Positions 27,795 through 35,915 of a stretch of 57,400 nucleotides of DNA are shown here, one piece after another (within the stretch, counting starts at the first letter, position 1; each line of letters opens with the position of its first letter). This DNA comes from Pseudomonadota bacterium (GTDB lineage: Bacteria; Pseudomonadota; Alphaproteobacteria; Rhizobiales; Xanthobacteraceae). The notes beneath the pieces were generated by a model, which saw only the letters and a list, made by a program, of their open reading frames with translations, was not told the origin of the DNA and ran no database searches. Made by a program: the position numbers and the translations under genes. The DNA lies in the NCBI GenBank assembly GCA_023435725.1, contig JAEYRD010000228.1:1-57400 (forward strand), read 5' to 3'.

Positions 27795-27827
27795 GACAAA
27801 CTACCTCTAAGGCCTGGCCGCCCGCCA

Positions 27828-29042
27828 TCAACGCCCGTTTTCACAATCGACCGATGCGCGCATATTGCACTGAAACCTCTGGCTATGCACGGACGAATTC
27901 GCGGCGGATAATATCTCGGCACACTCCCGATCCATCCTGCAAATCCAATCTTGAAGACGCCGACGATGGTGCAAGCGAGCGAAGCGATTCGCGATGGCGT
28001 GCGCGACCAGGTGCAACGGGGAGAATGGTCTGAGTCGCGCTGTCAACCAGGCTACGGCCATGAGCTGGCCGATCTTGCCAAGCCCGACTGTTTGACGGAT
28101 GGCTGTCAGGGCCCTGACATCTGCGCGGGAGCCGCCGGCGGTCCTGGCGACGACATTCGGATCGGCAGCCGGGCCATTCCAGACCAACTGCAAACGAGCC
28201 GCGCTAAAGCGCAAGCGTCGAGCAAACAATTCGGGATAGCGGGGCGCCAGTTGGCCGACAATTGAATTAGCCAACCGTTGCCGCGCCGCGGCCAGCTGCT
28301 GGACATACTTGGTTTCGTCGAGACGTGTGGCACCGGACAACGTCGAGGACGCAACTCTGAATACGGCGTTCACTCCAGGCACATAAGCGAAGCCATGCTG
28401 GAACGCCAGCATCCGCTGAACGACAAAGTCGCAGAATACTCCCAACGTTGCATCGAATCCGCCGGCGGCCCGCAGAAGGTCGGTCCGAAAGACAGCAGTG
28501 GTGCTGGCAATCCAGTGATCGGTGCGCTTGATGCGGCTGCACACTGTTTTCCGATCAAGGTATTCAGCACGAAAAGAGGGAGGGGTCAGCGGACGAATAC
28601 CTCGCAACGCTCCGCCGGCGTCGACGGTCACAAGCTGGCCGCAAGCCAGCGCCGCTGACTGATGGGCGTCGAGCGCATGCATCAACGTCGCATACAGGTC
28701 CGGAAGAACCAGATCGTCGGCGCCAAGGAACGTGACGTAGCGGCTGCGGACCGCCGCCAGGCCGACATTGAGAGCTTCCGCAGCGCCTCGATTTTCCTTG
28801 CCGCGGATAATCGTTATGCGAGGACTCAGCGCCTCCAGCGCACTGAGCACCGGCTCGCAGCCGTCTGTCGAGCCATCATCCACGATCAGAATGCCGATGC
28901 CGTCGGCTCCGGCGTGGAGCACGCTTGCGACTGCGCGGGGAAGGAATTCCTTCTGATTGAAGTGAGGAATGACCACCGTGAGCTGAGGCTCCGGCGCAGC
29001 CGCCGGTTGGTAATCCGCGCGGACGCGCTCTTCCGCAGCCAT
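27828..29042 (-). CDS. glycosyltransferase family 2
   Basis: A 404-residue GT-A glycosyltransferase. The first strand and helix TVVIPHFNQKEFLPRAVASV (22-41), VDDGSTD (54-60) and the metal-binding GADD (107-110) are all present, and the acceptor side has a GGFDATLG loop followed by an FRVASST segment. No membrane segment is evident apart from a mildly hydrophobic part in the last third. It is the only obvious GT-A transferase in the locus, so either the repeat unit is simple or other transferases (such as the TIGR04372 protein) add to it. Confidence 0.9.
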   Translation of the reverse strand: MAAEERVRADYQPAAAPEPQLTVVIPHFNQKEFLPRAVASVLHAGADGIGILIVDDGSTDGCEPVLSALEALSPRITIIRGKENRGAAEALNVGLAAVRSRYVTFLGADDLVLPDLYATLMHALDAHQSAALACGQLVTVDAGGALRGIRPLTPPSFRAEYLDRKTVCSRIKRTDHWIASTTAVFRTDLLRAAGGFDATLGVFCDFVVQRMLAFQHGFAYVPGVNAVFRVASSTLSGATRLDETKYVQQLAAARQRLANSIVGQLAPRYPELFARRLRFSAARLQLVWNGPAADPNVVARTAGGSRADVRALTAIRQTVGLGKIGQLMAVAWLTARLRPFSPLHLVAHAIANRFARLHHRRRLQDWICRMDRECAEILSAANSSVHSQRFQCNMRASVDCENGR

Positions 29043-29097
29043 TCAAGCACCGGGCCTGGTTGCGCCGCCCCTCGGCGCTGTCCACGCTGGCAATGCC

Positions 29098-29760
29098 CTA
29101 TTCAAAGAATATGAACTCATGGTCGCCGGTGTAGCCGCTCTGCCTGAAGACAAAATCCCATTCTTCGGGTGTGTGAAAGGCCCGGCAAGTCAGTTGCCAA
29201 TAGAGCAGGTTCACCTTCTCGCGTTCGTTACGATAGCTCTCGACGCAGATGTATTTGGCGCCGCGCCCAACGCGCTCGATTTCCCGAAATGACGAATCCA
29301 ATTCGTAGTTGTAGAGGTTGTGAAGCGTGTTGATGGAAACCACCAGATCGAAATGCCGGTCGGGGTAAGGTAGTTTCGCGGCGGAACCAACCCGGCAAGA
29401 GGATCGCACGTCTTCCATCGTATGCTCGACGCCGTAGGCGGAGATGTCGATTCCCGCGACCTCGAGGCCCGGTACGCTGGCCTTGAAATCGTGCAACAAG
29501 AAGCCCTTGCCCGAGCCGACATCCAGCACGCGCATGCCGGGCTTGAGCCCATAGGTCTCAACCATCGCGTCCGCGACCTTGCGCCAGCGTCCGTCATATT
29601 TGTAGCCGCCATAACCGGTCTCGCGGCTGCCGTCCCAATAGTCGTGGTCGAACTTGAGTGCGAGTTCCGCGACCTCGGCCTTGTCGCGCTGGGTCACGCG
29701 CGCGACATAGTCGCGCTTGGTCGATTTGTGAACGAGGCTGACGAATTCGCGATAGGCCAT
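29098..29760 (-). CDS. class I SAM-dependent methyltransferase
   Basis: A 220-residue methyltransferase with a textbook motif I VLDVGSGKGFLL (78-89), acidic GIDISAYG, and motif IV LPYPDRHFDLVVSINTLHN. The N-terminal YWDGSRETGYGGYKYDGRW stretch is characteristic of a small rhizobial and cyanobacterial group found in polysaccharide clusters. Its acceptor is not known; sugar modification is likely from context. It lies between the glycosyltransferase and a kinase-like gene. Confidence 0.88.
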   Translation of the reverse strand: MAYREFVSLVHKSTKRDYVARVTQRDKAEVAELALKFDHDYWDGSRETGYGGYKYDGRWRKVADAMVETYGLKPGMRVLDVGSGKGFLLHDFKASVPGLEVAGIDISAYGVEHTMEDVRSSCRVGSAAKLPYPDRHFDLVVSINTLHNLYNYELDSSFREIERVGRGAKYICVESYRNEREKVNLLYWQLTCRAFHTPEEWDFVFRQSGYTGDHEFIFFE

Positions 29761-29787
29761 CTATTCTCTCTGCGTGGTAGGTGACAA

Positions 29788-30807
29788 TTATGCCCGGAAC
29801 TCCCCGAGGGCAGCAAGCTTCGCTTCGGCCTTTGCCAGTTGCTCCTCGCAGCGTTTCGCCAAGGCGCCGGCGCCAGCGAAATCGCGCCGCGCGGCCTCCA
29901 GCGGCAGGAAATCGTTCAGGATGATGCAGGTCCACTTGATCTGATAGGCATCCAGCAACAATCGGCAACGTGCCACTGCACCGGGGTCCAGACTGAGACC
30001 CTTTGCCAGTCGGTCAATGAAGGGATCGTGAAAGGCGTGAGGCACCGGCACTTCCGGCTGACAAAAGAAATCCGAGACCAATTTGGCGGGATCATCACGA
30101 CCGGCATACTCGAAGTCGAGAAACGTAAGCGCTCCCGCCTCGTCCGACAGCGCGTTGTGAAAGCCGAAATCCGACGGCGACAGGCAGCATGCGTCCGGAC
30201 TAACCATGGCATCGATCCTCAAGCCGGCGGCCGCAGCATCGACCTCCAACCGCGCCTTGACCGCGGTCCACGCCGGCAGCAACTTTGCCGACACCAGCCG
30301 CTGTGCATCAGCGGCATGCGGTATCCCGGCATCGAGCATACCGAGGCGCACGATGCGTCGCTCGACGGTAGCGATATGCTCAGCAAGCGAAAAACAGGCT
30401 TCGGATCCTGGCGCCAGATCCGGGCGAGGCCGTTCATTGATCGCGAGCACGAAATCGATGGCGGCGTTAACGTGGCCTGAGGACAGTTCGGATGGCAGCA
30501 GCTTGCGGCCTCGCACGAAGCTGTAGAGAGCGGCCTGCTCGCCGGGATCACAAGCCAGGGGTTCCGGCACAGTGCGCACGCCACGCGACCAGGCATGGCT
30601 GACAAAGCCCCATTCCGCGCCGAGACGATCGCGCGCGTCCCTAAAATAGCGTTTCAAGGCCAGTGGCTCGCCGCCCGCGATTTCAACGCGATAGACTTGG
30701 TTGTTGCGGCCACCCGAAAGCCGCGTCAGGCCTTCGACGTCGCCACGGCCAGCCTGCCGGGCCAACCGGCGACCGACTTCCAAAAGGGCTGCATTCACGC
30801 TGTTCAC
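29788..30807 (-). CDS. aminoglycoside-phosphotransferase-fold kinase
   Basis: A 339-residue protein-kinase-like small-molecule kinase. The N-lobe has LSGGRNNQVYRVEI and the ATP lysine in PLALKRYF. The catalytic loop is SPSDFGFHNAL, keeping the aspartate and asparagine of the usual HGD-x4-N but lacking its histidine, and the metal aspartate is in LDFEYAGRDDP. It may phosphorylate a sugar or another small metabolite. The GTG start overlaps the stop of the HAD phosphatase-like gene (GTGA), so the kinase and the phosphatase-like protein are made as a pair. Confidence 0.8.
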   Translation of the reverse strand: MNSVNAALLEVGRRLARQAGRGDVEGLTRLSGGRNNQVYRVEIAGGEPLALKRYFRDARDRLGAEWGFVSHAWSRGVRTVPEPLACDPGEQAALYSFVRGRKLLPSELSSGHVNAAIDFVLAINERPRPDLAPGSEACFSLAEHIATVERRIVRLGMLDAGIPHAADAQRLVSAKLLPAWTAVKARLEVDAAAAGLRIDAMVSPDACCLSPSDFGFHNALSDEAGALTFLDFEYAGRDDPAKLVSDFFCQPEVPVPHAFHDPFIDRLAKGLSLDPGAVARCRLLLDAYQIKWTCIILNDFLPLEAARRDFAGAGALAKRCEEQLAKAEAKLAALGEFRA

Positions 30808-31421
30808 GGAGCGAGATCCGCGGCGATCTCGGCCCAGGACGAACGACGTTCGAATGGCGCTGCCTCGCCCTCCGGCCGGTCAAACCGATGCTCGGGATCG
30901 AACAGGATCTTGCGCATACCGTGAGGAAAGCCGGTCATCGCCAGGATTTCCGGCAAGTCGTCGATAAAGATCTGGCAGTCGAGCGCGCGGACGCGCGCAA
31001 TCTTCGCGTCCTTTGTCAGTTCAAAGAAGACATTATCTGGCGCGACCTGTGCCTTGCCCGCACCCACCAGCCCGCGGTCGGACAGGAAGCCGCGCGCGGC
31101 CGCATGCATGTCGTGCTTAGGCCCGAGAATCGGATGCCTGGTCTTGTGACTGACGATAAACAGCTCATGCCCCGCCCTGCTAGCCACAGCGATGAACACG
31201 TCAAAGCCCAGATAAGGCGATACGAGGTCCATGCGGGCTCCGTAGACATAACCCTGTAGTTCAGTGAAGGCATCCTTGCGGTCGCTGCCGTTGAGATGGT
31301 CGCGGACGCTGTTCTTGTCGTGGCCGAGATCGTTCGGAATCAGACCGCGTTCGAGGGCGGCGGCGTGGAACACGCCGTCATAGCAGGCGATCGTATTGTC
31401 GAAATCGATCCCAACCCGCAT
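30804..31421 (-). CDS. HAD superfamily hydrolase-like protein
   Basis: A 205-residue HAD-fold protein. Motif I is GIDFDNTIACYD, motif II is in IVSHKTRHP, and the motif III/IV region is IFIDDLPEI. The second acidic residue of motif I is replaced by Asn (DFDNT), as in several 5'-nucleotidase-like HADs, so it differs from the histidinol-phosphatase-like GmhB (DRDGT). It could remove phosphate from a sugar bisphosphate in this pathway, but that is a guess from context. It overlaps the kinase gene by four bases. Confidence 0.75.
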   Translation of the reverse strand: MRVGIDFDNTIACYDGVFHAAALERGLIPNDLGHDKNSVRDHLNGSDRKDAFTELQGYVYGARMDLVSPYLGFDVFIAVASRAGHELFIVSHKTRHPILGPKHDMHAAARGFLSDRGLVGAGKAQVAPDNVFFELTKDAKIARVRALDCQIFIDDLPEILAMTGFPHGMRKILFDPEHRFDRPEGEAAPFERRSSWAEIAADLAP

Positions 31422-31436
31422 CGCGTATTTCCGCCC

Positions 31437-32477
31437 TCACCGCAGCGACATATCGATCAGGGGCCGGCCGACCTTGCCAGCGGCGAGATCCTGCAGCGCC
31501 TGGTCAGCCTGAGCGAGGCTGTAGGGCTTGGACAGGAGGTCCCGTACCGGAAAGCGGCCTGAGCTCAGAAGCCGCCCAAAGCGCCCGTAATCGCGATCGG
31601 GCATGCTGTCCCCGCCCCAGGTGCCAAGCAGGCTTTTGCCTTGGTTGAACACGCCGGGGTTGAGTGGCAGCACGGCCCCGTGTTTGGCATTGCCGATCAC
31701 AACCGCACGGCCGCCCTGCTGGCGGGTCGCGTTGATGGCCTGCTCCATGACAGCCGGTATGCCCGACGATTCCAGGGCTACGTCGACCCCTTGGGGAACG
31801 ATTTTCTTGATCTCGGCGATCACGTCGCCGACGCCGGGATCGATCACATGGGTCGCACCATAGCTCTTGGCGAGCGCCCGGCGGGTCGGGTTAGGGTCGA
31901 TGCCGATCACCGGCATGGCGCCGGCGAGCGCAGCGGCCATGAGCGCATTGAGCCCGATGCCGCCGGTGCCGAACACGGCAACCGCATCGCCTGCCCGCAC
32001 CTTCAACACGTTGTAGACCGCGCCCATCCCGGTAGGCGCCGCACAGCCCAGCAGCGTCGCAACGTCCATCGGCAAGTCCGGCGGCAGTAGGGTCAGGCGG
32101 TTCTCGCTCACCACGGAGTGGCGCTGGAATGTGGTGACACCGCCCGCATTGACCTTGCGGCCGGCCCAATCATAGACGGCGCCGCCGGCTTCAATGCCGG
32201 TGCCTTTGATCCAGGACAGAACGACCTTGTCGCCGGGATTTACCTTGGTAACGGCAGTGCCGACTTCCAGCACGACACCGGTGCCCTCGTGCCCCAGGCA
32301 ATGCGGCACCCACTTGTCCTCGCCCTTGTCGCCGCGCCACTCCATCACCTGGGTCCCGCAAGCGCCGGAATAGGCGATCTCGACCAGCACCTGCCCCGGC
32401 TTCAGAGCCGGCGTCTCGATCTCGGCCAGTACGAGGGGATGGCCAGTTTGCACCAGGAGCGCGGCTTCCGTCTTCAT
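31437..32477 (-). CDS. zinc-dependent alcohol dehydrogenase family protein
   Basis: A 346-residue medium-chain dehydrogenase. Catalytic zinc ligands are visible as Cys40 (SGACGTQ) and His63-Glu64 (LGHEGTG); the NAD-binding motif is VFGTGGIGLNAL, followed by an acidic GIDPNPTRR that favours NAD over NADP. The four-cysteine structural zinc loop is absent. It probably oxidises or reduces a sugar or sugar-derived alcohol. It sits nine bases from the split transketolase genes, and transketolase plus dehydrogenase pairs occur in clusters that build unusual branched sugars. Confidence 0.88.
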   Translation of the reverse strand: MKTEAALLVQTGHPLVLAEIETPALKPGQVLVEIAYSGACGTQVMEWRGDKGEDKWVPHCLGHEGTGVVLEVGTAVTKVNPGDKVVLSWIKGTGIEAGGAVYDWAGRKVNAGGVTTFQRHSVVSENRLTLLPPDLPMDVATLLGCAAPTGMGAVYNVLKVRAGDAVAVFGTGGIGLNALMAAALAGAMPVIGIDPNPTRRALAKSYGATHVIDPGVGDVIAEIKKIVPQGVDVALESSGIPAVMEQAINATRQQGGRAVVIGNAKHGAVLPLNPGVFNQGKSLLGTWGGDSMPDRDYGRFGRLLSSGRFPVRDLLSKPYSLAQADQALQDLAAGKVGRPLIDMSLR

Positions 32478-32486
32478 GACTTTTCT

Positions 32487-33410
32487 CTAGTTCAGCGCGT
32501 GAATGATCTTGTCTGCGATCTGGTGACCGGTCAGCCCGAGCACCTCGCGAGCATATTCCTGTTCGCCGGACTTCTTGAAGAAGGCGTCCGGGGTACCGAA
32601 CCGTACAAACTTCTTCGCCGCGGTCCCGGTGTCTACCAGCCATTCGGACACGGCTGCGCCAAAGCCGCCGATCAGCGAATGCTCTTCGATGGTGGCAACC
32701 AGCCTGAAGCGGGCAAAGACCTCGGCCAGCCTGCCCACGTCGAGCGGCTTTACGGTGTGGAAACTCACAACCTCCGCGGAGACCCCTTGCTCCTTCAGCC
32801 TGTGTGCAGCCCCCATCGCCTCGGGGAGCATGTTGCCGGTCGAGAGCAGGCAGACATCGCCCCCTTCTTCGATCGTGATGGCCTTGCCGATTTCGAAGTC
32901 GGTGATCGGCCCTTTGTGCACGATCGGTTCGCCCTTCTTGCCCATGCGGATATAGACCGGACGATCGGACCGTACGGCGGCGCGCATCGCGGCACGCACC
33001 TCGAAGGCATCTCCTGGGCAGATAACGACCATGTTGGGAATCGAGCGCAGGAAGGAAATGTCCTCGCAGGCGTGATGCGTCGGGCCGAGGCCGGAATAGG
33101 CCAGACCCGCACCGACCGCGACAATGGTCACCGGCGCCTCGTGATAGCAGACATCGGTACGGATCTGCTCCAGGCAGCGCGTTGTTACGAACGGAGTGAT
33201 GGTGTACGCGACGGGTCGCAGCCCGCTCATTGCCATGCCGGCTGCGACGCCCATCATGTTGGCTTCCGCCACGCCGCAGTTGAAGAAGCGGGACGGATGC
33301 TTGTCTTTGAACTTGTCGAACAGGCGGTTGCCGATGTCGCCCGAGAGCATGACGACCCTCGGATCATCGTTGCCGATCCTGGTCAACTCGTCGGCGAATG
33401 CATTTCTCAT
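32487..33410 (-). CDS. transketolase, C-terminal subunit
   Basis: A 307-residue pyrimidine-binding and C-terminal half of a split transketolase. Visible are the thiamine-activating glutamate region NCGVAEANMMGVAAGMA, HHACEDISFLR, and the C-terminal IEEHSLIGGFGAAVSEWL. With the N-terminal subunit it moves two-carbon ketol units between sugar phosphates, producing for example sedoheptulose 7-phosphate. The ATG at 33410 overlaps the stop of the N-terminal subunit (ATGA), so the two are made together. A specialised copy in a polysaccharide operon points to a pathway-specific sugar precursor. Confidence 0.9.
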   Translation of the reverse strand: MRNAFADELTRIGNDDPRVVMLSGDIGNRLFDKFKDKHPSRFFNCGVAEANMMGVAAGMAMSGLRPVAYTITPFVTTRCLEQIRTDVCYHEAPVTIVAVGAGLAYSGLGPTHHACEDISFLRSIPNMVVICPGDAFEVRAAMRAAVRSDRPVYIRMGKKGEPIVHKGPITDFEIGKAITIEEGGDVCLLSTGNMLPEAMGAAHRLKEQGVSAEVVSFHTVKPLDVGRLAEVFARFRLVATIEEHSLIGGFGAAVSEWLVDTGTAAKKFVRFGTPDAFFKKSGEQEYAREVLGLTGHQIADKIIHALN

Positions 33411-34255
33411 GCGAGGCCAAGCTCCTCGTTCGCCCTGACGACTTCCTCGGCGGTCGGCGCGCGATAGTGCCAATTGTTGTCGTCTTCCATGAACGAGACG
33501 CCCTTCCCCTTTATCGTGTGCGCGATCAGCGCCACCGGCTTGCCGGAACCGTTCGGAATGCGCTGCATGGCTTCCGCCAGCGCACCGACGTCATGGCCGT
33601 CGATCTCGTGGGCATCCCAGCCGAATGCCGCCCATTTGTCGCGAAGCGGCGCCAGCATCAGGGTTTCATTGGAGCGCGCGGTCGCCTGCCATTTGTTGTA
33701 GTCGACGACGACGCAGACGTGATCGAGCTTCTGGGCGGCGGCAAACATCGCCGCCTCCCACACCGAACCCTCGTTGTTCTCGCCGTCCGAGAGTAGCGCG
33801 AACACGCGGTAGTTCTGGTGCTGGATGCGGCCGGCCAGCGCCATGCCGCAACCGAGTGGCAGACCGTGTCCGAGCGAACCGGTGGCGGCCTCGACGCCAG
33901 GCAGCATGTTGGCCGGCGGATGCTCGGCCAGGCGGCCGCCGTCCTGGCAGTAGGTGTCCAGCTCCTCGATCGAGAAGTAACCCTTCATCGCAAGCGTCGC
34001 ATAAAGCGCCGCCGCGGCGTGTCCCTTCGACAGAATGAAACGATCGCGGAGCGCATCCCCCGGCCTGGCCGGATCGACGTTCAGCACGTGCCAATAGGCG
34101 ACGGTCAGCACATCCGCGCAGGAGAGTGACGACGCCAGATGCGCAGCCTGCGCCTTGTGCGACATCTCGATGATCTTGCCGCGCAGCTTCGCGGCTTGCG
34201 CTTTCAAGGCCAGCGTATCGGGGGCGCGGGCCGTGCTCCGGACTGCGACGTTCAT
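33407..34255 (-). CDS. transketolase, N-terminal subunit
   Basis: The thiamine-diphosphate-binding half of the split transketolase, 282 aa. It has SKGHAAAALYATLA, GSLGHGLPLGCGMAL and the cofactor motif LSDGENNEGSVWEA, where the usual GDG is SDG. The ATG at 34255 has a strong GGAGGG site; an ATG at 34312 also exists but overlaps the upstream gene. The product is cytoplasmic and should pair with the C-terminal subunit encoded directly downstream. It is the most direct link in this locus to a seven-carbon sugar phosphate. Confidence 0.9.
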   Translation of the reverse strand: MNVAVRSTARAPDTLALKAQAAKLRGKIIEMSHKAQAAHLASSLSCADVLTVAYWHVLNVDPARPGDALRDRFILSKGHAAAALYATLAMKGYFSIEELDTYCQDGGRLAEHPPANMLPGVEAATGSLGHGLPLGCGMALAGRIQHQNYRVFALLSDGENNEGSVWEAAMFAAAQKLDHVCVVVDYNKWQATARSNETLMLAPLRDKWAAFGWDAHEIDGHDVGALAEAMQRIPNGSGKPVALIAHTIKGKGVSFMEDDNNWHYRAPTAEEVVRANEELGLA

Positions 34256-34295
34256 CGTGCCCTCCAGTCGGGCTTCCGCTCGGAAAAAGGGATCG

Positions 34296-35294
34296 TCAGG
34301 GTTTGTGGTCATATCTGGTTGGAAGCTTTGCCAAGTCCGCCTCGAACCGGCGCGCCCAGCTGATGACGTCGTCGATGCCTTGTTCGAGCGAGAGCGTGTC
34401 GCGCCAACCGAGTTCGCTGCGCAGCTTGAAGCTGTCGAGCGTGTAGGCGGTATCCTTGCCGGGTCGTTCAGGGCCGATCTCAACGCAATCCTCGAACGAC
34501 TTTCCAAGCCGCACCAAGATCATCTCGACCAAGGTGCGGATCGAAACCAATTCGTAGCCCGAGATGTGATAGGTGTCGCCCAACACGCCCTTCCGCGCGA
34601 CCTTCAGCGTAGCGTTCGAGACGTCGGTCATATGGACAAACACTCGCAACGACTTGCCGCCGCCGTCCAGACGAAGCTTCTGGCCCGTCATCGCCGCCAC
34701 GATCGTACGAGGAACGATGCGATAGAGCTGCTGGCCGGGCCCATAAACATTGGCAGCGCGGGTGAACACGACGGGAAACTGGTAATTGGCAAAATAAGTG
34801 CGCAAGCTCATGTCGCCGGCGGCGCGCGATACCGCGTAGGGCGTCGACGGATTGAACGGCGCGTCTTCTCGTACCCATCCTTCGGTCGAGCCGTACACTT
34901 CGGGTGTCGTGACATGAACGTACCGCTGCAATCCGTCGTAGTTGCGCAACAGCTCGTGCAAACGCACTGCAGAGACCACATTTGTCATCATCCAGTGGTC
35001 CGGATAGAGCCAGCTTTCGCCGACCATGCTCTGGGCCGCAAAGTTCACCACATGGGTCGGACGTTCGGCTTTGAGCAGATCCTTGAGCGCGTCGAGGTCG
35101 TGATTGAGATCAATCCGCTTGAAGCAGATAGTGCCCGGCCTTTTCTGCCACTTGTAAGGCAGGAATGCCTCGTGCGCCTCCTGCGACCGGCTGGCCGCAA
35201 TCACGTCGTGACCGATCGCCGCAAGAAAGTCAGCGAAAGTGCTGCCCGAGAACGAGTTCGAGCCTAGGATGAGATACTTTTCCTCGCCTGCCAT
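34296..35294 (-). CDS. NAD-dependent nucleotide-sugar epimerase/dehydratase
   Basis: A 332-residue extended SDR enzyme related to GDP-mannose and dTDP-glucose 4,6-dehydratases. The nucleotide-binding motif is the atypical ILGSNSFSGSTF (9-20). The dehydratase-type TTPEVYGS (129-136) has the Thr-Pro-Glu that places an acid next to the substrate. The catalytic Tyr153 is present in STPYAVSRAAGD, but the lysine of the Y-x3-K pair is arginine (157). A C-4/C-6 modification of an activated sugar is likely, possibly a nucleotide-heptose. It lies between the SIS isomerase and the transketolase genes. Confidence 0.85.
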   Translation of the reverse strand: MAGEEKYLILGSNSFSGSTFADFLAAIGHDVIAASRSQEAHEAFLPYKWQKRPGTICFKRIDLNHDLDALKDLLKAERPTHVVNFAAQSMVGESWLYPDHWMMTNVVSAVRLHELLRNYDGLQRYVHVTTPEVYGSTEGWVREDAPFNPSTPYAVSRAAGDMSLRTYFANYQFPVVFTRAANVYGPGQQLYRIVPRTIVAAMTGQKLRLDGGGKSLRVFVHMTDVSNATLKVARKGVLGDTYHISGYELVSIRTLVEMILVRLGKSFEDCVEIGPERPGKDTAYTLDSFKLRSELGWRDTLSLEQGIDDVISWARRFEADLAKLPTRYDHKP

Positions 35295-35306
35295 ACCTGG
35301 TGCCCG

Positions 35307-35915
35307 TCAAACCTCGCGCGCGGCAACGATGTCGCCGCGCTGCGCATAAAGCCATTGCATAATCATGTGCCCGATCACGATCTGCGCGTCTTCGGCGATC
35401 TGCATGTCGTCAACGGCGAGATGAATTGGAACGTCGGCCAGCTGCTTGGCCTTGCCGCCGGAAAAGCCGAGCACAGCATAGCTCGTCATCCCGATCTTCC
35501 TTGCCTCGTCGAGCGCTCTCAGGATGTTCGCCGAATTGCCGGAGCCGGAGAAGGCGATTAGCACATCGCCTTCGCGAGCGAGGACGGCAAGTTGCAGCGA
35601 GAATACCTGGTCGTAGCCTTCGTCATTAGCCAGGCAGGTGAGAACCTGGGAATTGGACGACAGTGATTGCACGCGCAATCCCGCCCCTGGCATCTTCGTT
35701 ACCGGGTAGAGGAAATCGTTGGCGAGATGATTGGCATTGCCGCTGCTCCCGCCATTACCGCAGAGAAACACTTGACGGCCGGTTTGCAAGCAGTCACGCA
35801 GTTCGTAGGCTAGGCGCTCGATCGGGCTCCAGTCGAAACCCTCCCAGAGGCGACTGAAACGGCCGGTGTAATCGGCAAACAAAGTGGCGGGCGTCTGGAA
35901 AGCACGAATGTTCAC
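35307..35915 (-). CDS. GmhA-like SIS-domain sugar isomerase
   Basis: A 202-residue SIS-domain protein most like sedoheptulose 7-phosphate isomerase GmhA. It has the phosphosugar loop LCGNGGSSGNANHLANDF, FSGSGNSANILRALDEAR and a C-terminal EDAQIVIGHMIMQWL. Aligned by eye with E. coli GmhA, the C-terminal catalytic histidine is kept (IGH) but the first catalytic glutamate is Asp (ANDF). The GTG at 35915 overlaps the stop of the epimerase upstream (GTGA). It would convert sedoheptulose 7-phosphate to a D-manno-heptose 7-phosphate. Confidence 0.8.
   Translation of the reverse strand: MNIRAFQTPATLFADYTGRFSRLWEGFDWSPIERLAYELRDCLQTGRQVFLCGNGGSSGNANHLANDFLYPVTKMPGAGLRVQSLSSNSQVLTCLANDEGYDQVFSLQLAVLAREGDVLIAFSGSGNSANILRALDEARKIGMTSYAVLGFSGGKAKQLADVPIHLAVDDMQIAEDAQIVIGHMIMQWLYAQRGDIVAAREV

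Noticed and set aside
32118..33467. 449-codon plus-strand open frame
   Set aside because: It is antisense to the zinc dehydrogenase and transketolase genes and shows no family motif.
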